Shown here piece after piece: positions 7,813-15,817 of a stretch of DNA of 64,000 bases. The notes under the pieces are model-generated. The model had not been told where the DNA came from. It saw nothing but the letters and a program-made list of their open reading frames with translations, and did not search any database. The DNA lies in NCBI GenBank assembly GCA_021199255.1, contig JAJQIK010000045.1, positions 1 to 64,000 on the forward strand, read 5' to 3'. The stretch is from Clostridiales bacterium. Lineage in GTDB: Bacteria; Bacillota; Clostridia; Lachnospirales; Lachnospiraceae. A program made the translations under genes and the position numbers. Positions within the stretch are counted from its first letter, which is position 1. The number at the start of each line of letters is the position of its first letter.

Positions 7813-8708
7813 TTAGAACACCTTCCTCTCCCGCCAACCTGCGATAACGGCACCGTATAAATCGTCCTCTTTAAGCCTGAACAATTAAGCTGCATATGGA
7901 ATCTATTGCCTTGAGAAGTAATATAAACCTCTCCCTGTTCCACATTTCCCCCGCATCTCTCGCACGCGTAATATTTACCCCCGGACTGATTTCTCCTGTC
8001 CGCCGCCTCCTCCACAGACACTGCTTCAACAGATGGATTCAAATAGACGCAATTCCGGTCTAAATGATACACGGTGCCTGTCTGCGTGATATAGACCATA
8101 GGATCTTCTTCCTGGGCATTACTGACCGATTGCGTCACATCATATCCTGTCCATGCCCTGCCATAATAGCGCTGCGCCATGGAAAACTGTTCGAAACCCA
8201 TCAACGGAATGAACGGCTTCACTCCATAAGACGCCTGGAGATCTATTATGTCCCCATCGCCCATCACCGAAGAACCGGCAAGCGATATCCCCCCTGACCC
8301 GTTTACCACACAAGACTGCTCCAGGTAACTGCTGCCCACATATTGGATAATCTGGCCTCTGGCATAAAGCTCTGTCAGTAAGACGCCGCTTATTTGCTCT
8401 GGCAGCGCGCTTTGCGCAACATACTCATAAGCATAGCCTGCAAACGCCATTTTATTTCCGGTCTGGTGCAGCGCCGCGTTGATCCGGCTCTGGGTTCCTA
8501 TCACATTAACCGCATATAAGACGTTGAGGATTGCAAAGAGAAAAAACGGCAGTACCAAGGCGGCCTCTAACGTCATGGAACCTCTTCCGCGGGAGATAAT
8601 AGAAGACGCCCTTTTTAGCAACCGCAAAAAGAATATTTTAAGATATGCCCGGAGAGAATGTGCTGTCGAATGATTTGATTGATGTTGTCGCGATTGTAAA
8701 AAGGACAT
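7803..8708 (-). CDS. TadE-like pseudopilin with duplicated C-terminal Cys/His modules
   Basis: This 301-residue protein has a basic N-terminus, then SMTLEAALVLPFFLFAILNV (residues about 44-63), a TadE-type prepilin helix with the conserved Glu. After a globular region, the C-terminus contains two related modules (residues about 205-255 and 261-301). Each begins VYIT..G...H, with a Cys a few residues later, and ends in CxxC (CERC, CSKC). The His-Cys...Cys-x-x-Cys spacing suggests a small metal-binding module. Usual TadE proteins lack this. Strong GGGAGGTGA precedes the ATG. It overlaps the following peptidase gene. It is likely a surface-exposed minor pilin or adhesin-like tip component (inference). 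Confidence 0.72.
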   Translation of the reverse strand: MSFLQSRQHQSNHSTAHSLRAYLKIFFLRLLKRASSIISRGRGSMTLEAALVLPFFLFAILNVLYAVNVIGTQSRINAALHQTGNKMAFAGYAYEYVAQSALPEQISGVLLTELYARGQIIQYVGSSYLEQSCVVNGSGGISLAGSSVMGDGDIIDLQASYGVKPFIPLMGFEQFSMAQRYYGRAWTGYDVTQSVSNAQEEDPMVYITQTGTVYHLDRNCVYLNPSVEAVSVEEAADRRNQSGGKYYACERCGGNVEQGEVYITSQGNRFHMQLNCSGLKRTIYTVPLSQVGGRGRCSKCG

Positions 8709-8726
8709 CTTTTATCACCTCCCGCC

Positions 8727-10160
8727 CTAATAAAAGCCATAACGCCTGGTCATTTCATAAGAATATCCGAAGCCGCTGGAGATAGAGAGATCCGCCTGAT
8801 AGGTATCAAAGCAGCCGTCCATTCTAAATCTCCCATTGCCCGGCGTCGTCCGTATATCCATCTCCATAATATCCATGGCCCGGTATGTCCTGTCCGTGCT
8901 GCCTTGCAAGAAAAGCATTATCTGCAAATATTCCTTGTAATTCAGTCCGCTTCCGCCGCTGTCGTCCGACAGACTGCCTCTTACATTTTTAATACTGTTT
9001 ATCCCTGTTTTCCAGTCCGCCGCCGTTTTCATAACAGGTACCCTGCCGCCGCTTAGTAAAGTTTTCACATCCTGCAGGCTCTCCACATAAGCCCATGCAA
9101 ACAAAATAGTATATTTGACCGGCTCCGCCAGCTCCGGGCAAAGCGCTACCGCTGTCAGCGCCAGCGCCATGGCCTTCGCTTCCGCAACCTTAGAGCTATC
9201 CGACAGAATATACAGGACATTGGCCGCCTCGCGCCACCTGAGAAGCCGTTTGGCTACCTGTTCCAGATTTTCCCAATCCGTATCCTCTCCTGCAAGTATA
9301 TATTCTATCTGATATTTCAGCAGCGATTTATCCAGCTCCTGCCCAAAATAACCGCACTTTTCAAATAAATACGCCTCGAACACCAATTCCGACGCTTCCC
9401 CCGAAATTTCCGCCGCTTCCTGGCACAGCCCGGTTCCCTGCATCACAAAACGATGAGAAATATAATCTTCCGGATTTATTTTTACTGCGGAAATTTGGGA
9501 AGAATCCTCCAACACCAGATTCAATACCCCGCTGCTCCTTGTCGCATTGGCGATATCCGCGGGATTATTAAGAGGCACCTCTTCATAAACTCCCTCTTCT
9601 ACCTCTTTCTCCGGCAACCCGATCTCGTCGATACGCGCCTCATATTTATGCCGTTCCTGTTCTATGTTTTTTGTGTCCAGACCAAACTGATTCAGTTGGT
9701 CTACTCCGGCGCTTATTTTCTCCAGCAATGCGCCCATGGAATAATCTGACATATAATCCGTAACCTGTCTCTTTAAAACCTCTCCCTCATTGTCTGAGGC
9801 AATGGAATATTCCTTAATGGACACTCTGCCCGGATACAGATTCAGAAAATCCCTCGCCGTCCAAACGCCGGTGTTTCGTTCAAATTGTAAATTATTCTGC
9901 AGATAGTTTCTCAGATGAGCCTCGGTATTGCTGATATCCGCGGTTCCGCCGCCGTAAGACATATCCACAAACAACAGGTCATACTGCTCTAACAGTTCCC
10001 GATGGTATTCCGCCAGCACGGAATTCAGCCCAATATCGGCCGCACACTCAAATTTCATGCGTATGGCACTGATCCGTGCCCCTTCTATTACGGTGAATAC
10101 AAGGGACAGGATCAAAGTAAGGGACAGTGCCAGAAATACCGTCATATACCCCTTTCTCAT
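8727..10160 (-). CDS. DUF5702-type Tad-locus membrane-anchored protein
   Basis: This 477-residue protein begins MRKGYMTVFLALSLTLILSL, a prepilin-like leader and helix, followed by EGARISAIRMKFECAADIGLNS and a large extracytoplasmic domain. Proteins of this type (DUF5702) accompany Flp pili in Lachnospiraceae, in the position of TadG or other large pseudopilins. The ATG overlaps the Flp pilin stop by four bases, so translation is probably coupled. A tyrosine-rich C-terminal stretch (GFGYSYEMTRRYGFY) is notable. No enzymatic motif is visible. Function is inferred from neighbourhood only. Confidence 0.68.
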   Translation of the reverse strand: MRKGYMTVFLALSLTLILSLVFTVIEGARISAIRMKFECAADIGLNSVLAEYHRELLEQYDLLFVDMSYGGGTADISNTEAHLRNYLQNNLQFERNTGVWTARDFLNLYPGRVSIKEYSIASDNEGEVLKRQVTDYMSDYSMGALLEKISAGVDQLNQFGLDTKNIEQERHKYEARIDEIGLPEKEVEEGVYEEVPLNNPADIANATRSSGVLNLVLEDSSQISAVKINPEDYISHRFVMQGTGLCQEAAEISGEASELVFEAYLFEKCGYFGQELDKSLLKYQIEYILAGEDTDWENLEQVAKRLLRWREAANVLYILSDSSKVAEAKAMALALTAVALCPELAEPVKYTILFAWAYVESLQDVKTLLSGGRVPVMKTAADWKTGINSIKNVRGSLSDDSGGSGLNYKEYLQIMLFLQGSTDRTYRAMDIMEMDIRTTPGNGRFRMDGCFDTYQADLSISSGFGYSYEMTRRYGFY

Positions 10161-10357
10161 GACATTACCGTATTGCTGTCCTGGGTGATCTTTTCAAAAA
10201 CCGTATTAACCAAAGACCGCAGTTGGGTTTTAAAAATAATGACCAAACCGATTAAAACCACGATAATCAATATGATCTCTACGGTTCCCATGCCTTCCTC
10301 TTCCTGTAGGAAGGTTCTGAATCCCTTTAATGTGCCCGTTTTCTTTTTCTTCTGCAT
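10157..10357 (-). CDS. Flp-type IVb pilin (major pilin candidate)
   Basis: This 66-residue pilin precursor has a basic leader (MQKKKKTGTLKGF...), then EEEGMGTVEIILIIVVLIGL. The cleavage glycine, the Glu at +5 and a long hydrophobic helix are the signatures of Flp1-type pilins. The ATG at 10357 has GGAGGAG eight bases upstream; an ATG at 10372 would overlap that site and is rejected. The pilin would be processed by an A24 peptidase of the cluster and polymerised by TadA/B/C. It is the only Flp-sized gene in the cluster. Confidence 0.85.
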   Translation of the reverse strand: MQKKKKTGTLKGFRTFLQEEEGMGTVEIILIIVVLIGLVIIFKTQLRSLVNTVFEKITQDSNTVMS

Positions 10358-10436
10358 TCTTTTCTCCTCCATTCTGTATTTGCCTTATACTGCCTTACCT
10401 GTCCATCCTGTTTTGCTGCCCTGTTTTTTCCTCATT

Positions 10437-11879
10437 TTATAAAAAAGAGAAATATGCGGGTATCATAATAATAACCATGACAACGCACAGCATTATCATC
10501 ATAGGCAAAAGCAGTTTCGTGCCGGCTTCCTCGCCCAGCTTTTTGGCCAGGCTTTTTCTTTCCGCAAAGGCGTTGTCCGCCTCCTGCCTTAACATTTGCA
10601 GCAGATCATTGCTGCCCTTTCTGATATTTTGTGACAAAAGCGCGCCCAGCTTTATATAGGACTGCACCTGACAGCGCTTTCCTAAATGGTCGTATGCCTC
10701 TGCTTCCGATCTTCCGCTTTGCAATTCATGGCAGACCATTGCAATTTCTTCATATACATATTTTCTTTTCCCATTACTCTGTTTCCGATAATCCTCGCTC
10801 ATCTTCAAAAAAGCGTTTCTGATGGTCATGCCCGCTCCCATATAGAGCGCCAGCTTATTAACAATCTCCGGGTAGTCCAGCAAAAGCTCCCTTTTTCTGC
10901 GATCCAGCTTCTGATCCAGCTCTCTGCCGCAGCTCCAATAAAGAACGCCTGCGGCAAATATGATAAATATCAGCAAATACCCGCTGCCGTCGTCTATGAT
11001 TTCCTTCCAGACGATTGCCTTATCCCCCAGATTTGCAGGCAATATCATCGTCTCGTCGTACTTTGTCTTTTCCGCCTGTATCTGAAGCAGCTCTTTCACA
11101 TGCTCGCGCAAAAGCTCCCGATTCGTATAAATGACCGGATTCACCTTCACGCAGAACTGCTCGTCCGCCGACCATTGCTTATATCGGAAATGCGCCGTAA
11201 GCGTAACGATTTCGCCCTCTGTCAGTTCCTGATTATTCACAGTTCCATCGGTATTGATAAGAGCGTAGCTGCTGCTTTCCCACGCAATTTCAAAGGGATA
11301 TCCTTCCAACCCGGTAACTAACTCCAAATCCTTCCACACATCCTCCAGACTCTGATTATCTCCAAGAACCGCGTCCGGCAAAATCTCCAATGCATTTTCA
11401 TACAACGCTTCTGTTTCTTCTTCCGTATATTGACGTTCCTCCACCAGATACTCAAAAATTTCCTCCTCCTCTCCTTCGATCCGGGCGGACAGTTCCACCG
11501 GCACTTCGCCGGAACCATAGGAATTTCTTCCTATGTAACTGCCGTCAATCAGCAGTGGGCTGCTATGGGCGCTGACCCATGCGCCCAGACAAAGTAAATC
11601 GCCTGAAAAGACCACGATCAATACGAGGCTATACTGTGTCAGATAATAATCCCTGACCTGTTTGCTGACCGCGATGGAAGGCTGCAGTCGTTTCAGCTTC
11701 TCTTCCAATTGACGCCTGCACAAATCCTTTTTCCAGTTATGCTTCCCCCTTTCTATGCGCTGCTGCCTGTATAATAAATAAGACGCTATCCTGCGAAAAG
11801 GCCCCTTTTCTTTCTCCCTGCAGGACAAAAGCCACAACAGGAAATATACCGCTAATATCATCAAATATAAGTAAATCAT
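10437..11879 (-). CDS. tadC: TadC-like inner-membrane platform protein with large extracytoplasmic insert
   Basis: This protein has 480 residues; family members usually have about 300. Order: TM 1-19; TM 81-103; an insert of about 195 residues (105-298); TM 300-317; a T2SSF-type helical domain about 335-455 (MGAGMTIRNAFLKM); and a terminal helix pair ending PMMIMLCVVMVIIMIP. The insert contains a segment (about 182-247) with W-x-S...INTDGTV...VTLTAHF and a terminal FCVKVNP. This resembles atypical bacterial Ig-like domains. T2SSF proteins form the membrane rotor or platform of the pilus. The gene overlaps tadB by four bases and precedes the pilin. Platform role: established for the family. 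Insert: inference. Confidence 0.8.
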   Translation of the reverse strand: MIYLYLMILAVYFLLWLLSCREKEKGPFRRIASYLLYRQQRIERGKHNWKKDLCRRQLEEKLKRLQPSIAVSKQVRDYYLTQYSLVLIVVFSGDLLCLGAWVSAHSSPLLIDGSYIGRNSYGSGEVPVELSARIEGEEEEIFEYLVEERQYTEEETEALYENALEILPDAVLGDNQSLEDVWKDLELVTGLEGYPFEIAWESSSYALINTDGTVNNQELTEGEIVTLTAHFRYKQWSADEQFCVKVNPVIYTNRELLREHVKELLQIQAEKTKYDETMILPANLGDKAIVWKEIIDDGSGYLLIFIIFAAGVLYWSCGRELDQKLDRRKRELLLDYPEIVNKLALYMGAGMTIRNAFLKMSEDYRKQSNGKRKYVYEEIAMVCHELQSGRSEAEAYDHLGKRCQVQSYIKLGALLSQNIRKGSNDLLQMLRQEADNAFAERKSLAKKLGEEAGTKLLLPMMIMLCVVMVIIMIPAYFSFL

Positions 11880-12634
11880 ACTTCAATCTCCACAATTCGC
11901 TTAGACAACAGATACGCCGCGCCATAGAATATCAGACATACGCTCATGATCGCAATGCCGATTCCGTTATGATACAACACATCAAAGAATCCCTTAGATG
12001 TAGTCCCCACATAGAAAATAATAAAAAAGGGCACCATATTCATAATTTTCTGTTCCATTTTTCTGGCGCTGACGATTAGCTGAATCTCTTTATCCGTTTC
12101 TATTTTCTGTTCAATAACCGCCGCCGTTTTTGCCAAAATATCGGTCATATTGCCGCCGCTTCTCTTGGCAATCATAAAGACGTCCGCAAACTGCATAATA
12201 TCCGGCTGATGGCTCCGCTGCCCCAGACTATATATCATTTTTTCCAGCACCGCGTTATTGTCCAATCCTGCTATAATGGTTCTTATTTCCTGACAAATGG
12301 GACTGTCCGCGCCATATAGCATCTCAATATCCCGATAGGATTCCCGAAACGCATTTTCCACGGAATATCCTGCCTTTTGGTTTGCCGATACGGACAAGAG
12401 CAAATCCTTGAACTGCACGCTTAACTCTCCCACTCTTTTTTCAGCCAGTTCCTTTTTCTTCTCTCTTATCCATAGGAATATAACCGGCGACAGGCACAGG
12501 AAAGCAATCCACGATTGATAGAAGAAATAAGCTATTGCCGCTGTCAGGACAACCGCCTCCAGAAAATAGAAAATCCTTTCCTTCCTGTCAAATCGGTATT
12601 CCGTATAATCCGGCAGATTGTAGCTTTTGGACAT
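11876..12634 (-). CDS. tadB: TadB-like pilus assembly platform protein (T2SSF domain)
   Basis: This is a 252-residue membrane protein. Two N-terminal helices (about residues 25-60), a central T2SSF domain (SANQKAGYSVENAFRES; AKRSGGNMTDIL) and two C-terminal helices are visible. The SGGNMTDIL block is typical of TadB/TadC. The start at 12634 carries AAAGGAGAG seven bases upstream and overlaps the end of tadA by 47 bases. With TadC it forms the inner-membrane platform driven by TadA. Confidence 0.85.
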   Translation of the reverse strand: MSKSYNLPDYTEYRFDRKERIFYFLEAVVLTAAIAYFFYQSWIAFLCLSPVIFLWIREKKKELAEKRVGELSVQFKDLLLSVSANQKAGYSVENAFRESYRDIEMLYGADSPICQEIRTIIAGLDNNAVLEKMIYSLGQRSHQPDIMQFADVFMIAKRSGGNMTDILAKTAAVIEQKIETDKEIQLIVSARKMEQKIMNMVPFFIIFYVGTTSKGFFDVLYHNGIGIAIMSVCLIFYGAAYLLSKRIVEIEV

Positions 12635-13820
12635 ACGATAACTCTCCTTTCTTTTGCAGAGCGCCCTGCACTCTTCCCTGGGAATCCTCTCCGGTTTCTT
12701 CAAATTGATACAACGGCTGCAATACAATCTCTCCCTCCCTGTAACCCGTGACCTCCACGATCTCCAACACTTTTCTGGACTTATCCCGAAGCCTTCCCAA
12801 ATGGATAATAATATCAATACCGGAAGCAATCTGCTGTTTGATCGCTGCTAAAGGTATTTCGATTCCCATCAGAATCATATTTTCCAAACGGCTCAGCATA
12901 TCTCTGGAGCTGTTGGCATGTCCCGTAGACATGGAACCGTCATGGCCTGTGTTCAAACACTGCATCATGTCAAACGCCTCTCCCCCGCGCACTTCGCCGA
13001 CGATAATTCTGTCGGGGCGCATACGAAGAGATGTCTTAATTAAATCTCGAATGGTAATCTCCTGACATCCTTCCACATTCGCGTTCCTGGTCTCCATTCG
13101 CACCAGATTGGGAATATTGCGAAGCTGTAATTCCGCGCTGTCCTCTATGGTGATAATTCTCTCTTCCGCAGGAATATAGTCGGACAGGGCGTTCAGAAAG
13201 GTGGTTTTTCCAGAGCCTGTTCCACCGCTGATAAAAATGTTATATTTTGCCCGCACCAGCCTTTGCAGCCATACACATATTTCCTCCGTAACGGAACCGC
13301 AGGCAATCAAATCCTTCATTGTAATAGGCTTATCCGGGAACCGCCGTATCGTCACAACCGGCCCGTTAAGGGCTACCGGATGCAGCACTACATTTACGCG
13401 GGCGCCATTGTAAAGTCTTGCGTCCACAATAGGAGACGCCTCGTTTACCACCCGGTTGCAGTCCGCTACTATCTGCTGTATCACATTAAGGAGCTTCTCC
13501 TCGCTGTCAAACTTCAATTCGCTTTGAAAAAGCCTGCCGTCCCGCTCCACAAAGATATGGTCAGGCCCGTTAATCATGATTTCCGTAATACGGGGCTCGT
13601 CCACCAATTCCTGCAAAATATCCAGCCTGCGAATAGCATAGAACAATTCTTTTCTGAGCCGTATTCTCTCTGATAAGTCCAACGGCGCCTCTCTGCTTTC
13701 CCGCACCAGCGTTTCATCGATCAGATCCTGTATTTCCTCGTCTGAATTTTCTCTGGAATAGTCGATGCTCTCCTCCAGTTTTTCCTGTAATTTTCTTTTC
13801 CGGTCTTTTTTATCTCCCAT
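12588..13820 (-). CDS. tadA: TadA/CpaF family pilus assembly ATPase
   Basis: This is a 410-residue secretion ATPase of the GspE/CpaF superfamily. Walker A GGTGSGKTT, the Asp box (TIEDSAEL), Walker B RIIVGEVRGGEAFDM and the His box (STGHANSSRDML) are all intact. The N-terminal domain includes the ITEIMINGPD strand typical of CpaF. It powers extension (and possibly retraction) of the Flp pilus from the cytoplasm. The start at 13820 follows GAAGAGGA and overlaps the CpaE-like gene by 11 bases. Confidence 0.93.
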   Translation of the reverse strand: MGDKKDRKRKLQEKLEESIDYSRENSDEEIQDLIDETLVRESREAPLDLSERIRLRKELFYAIRRLDILQELVDEPRITEIMINGPDHIFVERDGRLFQSELKFDSEEKLLNVIQQIVADCNRVVNEASPIVDARLYNGARVNVVLHPVALNGPVVTIRRFPDKPITMKDLIACGSVTEEICVWLQRLVRAKYNIFISGGTGSGKTTFLNALSDYIPAEERIITIEDSAELQLRNIPNLVRMETRNANVEGCQEITIRDLIKTSLRMRPDRIIVGEVRGGEAFDMMQCLNTGHDGSMSTGHANSSRDMLSRLENMILMGIEIPLAAIKQQIASGIDIIIHLGRLRDKSRKVLEIVEVTGYREGEIVLQPLYQFEETGEDSQGRVQGALQKKGELSYVQKLQSAGLYGIPI

Positions 13821-14823
13821 AAATATCCTCTTCCGCAATGGACCGGACATACTCCGCCAACTCTCCGTGCGTCATCATTTCCAGATTCTCCGGCAGGTTA
13901 TGAAAGATCGGGAAGCTGCATTTGACAGTCTTTTCCGCAATCTCTTCCAGTTGGTTCAGCCTTAATACCTGTTCATACTGATTCATCTTGGCAGCCGCAA
14001 AGCTGTCTTTTCCGGTAATCGTATAAATTTTGTAACACTGTCCTAAAAGCTCAAACAGTCCGTTGATCCCGTCATCCAGATCTAAAATAATGTATTCATA
14101 CTGCCCGATCTGCCCAATGTCCCTGCACAGCTTTACCCATTGTCCGCCATGTACCTCCCCCAGCGACAATGGCGACTGTATCGGAGGAATATAATCCAAG
14201 CCGTTAATATTCTGGAGAATAGACGGCAGCCGCATTGCCAGCTTTTCCTTTGCGCACTGGAAATAATACATAACGTCCATCATATCCGCCGAAAAATCCC
14301 TGCGGAGTAATTGCCCCAGCCCGGAATAATATTCAAAGTTCAGATATATGGTTTTATGCTTTTTGGCCAGCATCTGTCCCAGCGTCAGGGCGAAAGAGGT
14401 TTGCAGGCATCTTTTCACCGGAGAGTACATGCCGATCATTTTTGTCTCCCAGGTCACGGTCGCGTTCCCCAGCCCCCAGTCAGACAGCCCCTCCGCCGCT
14501 TCAAAAACCCTTTGCAGTATCAGATCCGGACTTTGATATTTGCTGATGCAGCACAAATCCTCCCGCTCCTGCGCCTCATTTTCCTGTAGGACAAACAATT
14601 GCAGTACCTTCTTCCTTACATATTCTTCCTTCATTCTCTTAAACGCGTTCTCCGCGATTAAAAGAATCGCTATCTCCTCCTGCTCCATCAAACAACGCAG
14701 CTGCTCCACCTCCGTAAACAAATGAAGCGCAAAGGGAAGCCGTCCTTTTTCTAACAGATACTCCGCTAAACGAAAGGCGTAAGCCTCCTCCGTGTCGCAA
14801 ATCGCCATAATTTTTTGCTTCAA
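13810..14823 (-). CDS. CpaE/TadZ-like localisation protein lacking a P-loop
   Basis: This 337-residue protein has a receiver-like N-terminal part (KQKIMAICDTEEAYAFRLAEY) and a MinD/ParA-like C-terminal fold (TIYLNFEYYSGLGQLL, then YEYIILDLDDGINGLF). In CpaE/TadZ these place the pilus machine in the cell. Where the deviant Walker A should be, the sequence is GMYSPVKRCLQTSFA, with no GKGGxGKS/T, so ATP hydrolysis is doubtful. The start is set at a TTG (14823): AGGAGGG lies five bases upstream, whereas the ATG at 14808 has no site at a proper distance. It overlaps the preceding peptidase gene by four bases. Confidence 0.72.
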   Translation of the reverse strand: MKQKIMAICDTEEAYAFRLAEYLLEKGRLPFALHLFTEVEQLRCLMEQEEIAILLIAENAFKRMKEEYVRKKVLQLFVLQENEAQEREDLCCISKYQSPDLILQRVFEAAEGLSDWGLGNATVTWETKMIGMYSPVKRCLQTSFALTLGQMLAKKHKTIYLNFEYYSGLGQLLRRDFSADMMDVMYYFQCAKEKLAMRLPSILQNINGLDYIPPIQSPLSLGEVHGGQWVKLCRDIGQIGQYEYIILDLDDGINGLFELLGQCYKIYTITGKDSFAAAKMNQYEQVLRLNQLEEIAEKTVKCSFPIFHNLPENLEMMTHGELAEYVRSIAEEDIYGR

Positions 14824-15347
14824 AAAATCCCTCCTGTTTTCAATACCACACTGCACAAAACCGGTACGGCAAAATGAATCTTATTGCTGCAGTACCTTCG
14901 ATAATCCTGTTGTAAATCCTCTCCATACAGCTTCCATTGCCCTGTCCGTATCACCTCTGACAAATAGGATAAAAAATACTGTACGCGCTCCCTGCCGTTA
15001 TGCTCCGCCAATAGCTTCAACCATGAAAAAACCGCCCCGGCCACAAAAGCGCCTGCTAAAACAGTCATAAAGTCTTTTATCCCACAAAAGCTTCCAACCA
15101 TCATCAAAAGCTTAACGTCTCCGGCTCCCAGAGCGCCGATTTTATAAACAGGATATAGCAGCAGAAACGCCAGAAGTATGGAACTGATCGTTCCACGCGG
15201 ATTTTGGCCAGCCCACAGACAGCCGGACATTCCCAGAATCATTCCCAGTAAAATAAAACCGTTGGGAATCCGATCTGTTTTCAAATCTGCCAGAGCGGCA
15301 AGCGATAGCAATAGAATTAATAGCGACTGGTAATAACCGACTCCAAT
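14820..15347 (-). CDS. Type IV prepilin peptidase, A24 family (first gene of the Tad operon; probable AUU start)
   Basis: This is an integral membrane aspartic peptidase of about 175 residues. Catalytic aspartates are in ALADLKTDRIPN and GALGAGDVKLLM (GxGD), the latter followed by the usual hydrophobic helices. The first in-frame ATG, GTG or TTG (TTG at 15311) would remove most of the first helix. An ATT at 15347 lies seven bases behind a near-perfect GGGAGGTGAT and restores the N-terminal helix GVGYYQSLLILLLSLAALAD. I therefore propose an AUU start. A sequencing error would be the alternative explanation. It opens the pilus operon behind the promoter at 15480-15508. Confidence 0.72.
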   Translation of the reverse strand: MGVGYYQSLLILLLSLAALADLKTDRIPNGFILLGMILGMSGCLWAGQNPRGTISSILLAFLLLYPVYKIGALGAGDVKLLMMVGSFCGIKDFMTVLAGAFVAGAVFSWLKLLAEHNGRERVQYFLSYLSEVIRTGQWKLYGEDLQQDYRRYCSNKIHFAVPVLCSVVLKTGGIF

Positions 15348-15356
15348 AAAATCACC

Positions 15357-15473
15357 TCCCTGTTTTAAATAATGCTATATCATATAGACTCAATGAAATA
15401 AGTGGGATGATTCTCCCGATGCCATGAGGCACTGAAATAAAGCGAAGCTTTATATAGAATTTCTTGAGTTGTG
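15357..15473 (-). promoter_or_regulatory. Structured 5' leader of the Tad operon (candidate regulatory RNA)
   Basis: Between the promoter and the first ribosome site, the minus-strand RNA can form an outer stem, CTCAAGAAAT with ATTTCATTGAG (one bulge). The stem encloses three hairpins: ATAAAGC-TTC-GCTTTAT (complement 15437-15453), TGCC-TCAT-GGCA, and GGGA-gaatca-TCCC. A further CTATA-TGA-TATAG hairpin competes for the end of the outer stem, just ahead of the ribosome site. This multibranch layout resembles a riboswitch or protein-binding leader. I do not recognise a known class; the conserved c-di-GMP-I or -II motifs are not visible. Confidence 0.45.
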
Positions 15474-15479
15474 CTTTGA

Positions 15480-15508
15480 ATTATATACACAACCCGCCGA
15501 CTTGTCTA
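15480..15508 (-). promoter_or_regulatory. Promoter of the Tad pilus operon
   Basis: The minus strand shows TAGACA, 17 bases, TATAAT: -35 five of six, -10 perfect. Transcription would start near 15473 and run through a leader of about 125 nt into the prepilin peptidase. An AT palindrome (15512-15529) between bofA and the promoter may end the bofA transcript. Confidence 0.75.
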
Positions 15509-15544
15509 CCCATATTTTTTAAAAAATATTTTTTTGTGAAAAAT

Positions 15545-15817
15545 CTACAACATTTTAAAAAAATTAATTCCGTAAAGAACGATAATCCCCGGAAATCCAA
15601 GGAATCCTGATGTCAAAACCGTAAGCGGATTAATCCCTACCGCCGCGGAAATATTCTGTATGGAGCAGAAATAATTTGCAAAATAAATCCCTACCACTCC
15701 CATAACCGCCCTTAAAATAAAGTTCACCAGCCATTCTACCTTTCTCCCCATCGCGCCAATCAGCAATACGATAACGCATACTCCCATAATTGCCGCCATT
15801 CCGCCTATATTTTCCAT
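15545..15817 (-). CDS. bofA: BofA-family protein (pro-sigma-K processing inhibitor family)
   Basis: This is a 90-residue, very hydrophobic protein with two to three transmembrane segments. The pattern GINPLTVLTSGFLGFPGIIVLYGI at the end (residues about 61-84) is the BofA family signature. In Bacillus, BofA holds the SpoIVFB protease inactive until forespore signalling. In clostridia the family is widespread and the role is less clear. A DUF2508 (YaaL-like) gene, a usual bofA neighbour, lies divergently at 16085. The ATG at 15817 has GGGGCGG upstream. Confidence 0.85.
   Translation of the reverse strand: MENIGGMAAIMGVCVIVLLIGAMGRKVEWLVNFILRAVMGVVGIYFANYFCSIQNISAAVGINPLTVLTSGFLGFPGIIVLYGINFFKML

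Noticed and set aside
6884-7816. A 310-codon open frame on the plus strand
   Set aside because: It lies opposite the TadE and prepilin peptidase genes, which have clear family motifs. The product has no recognisable pattern and is a shadow of their codon use.
15357-15473. c-di-GMP-I or -II riboswitch in the Tad leader
   Set aside because: The conserved GEMM sequence blocks (such as the CACGCACAGGGCAAACC type) are not present. Only the general multibranch shape is similar.
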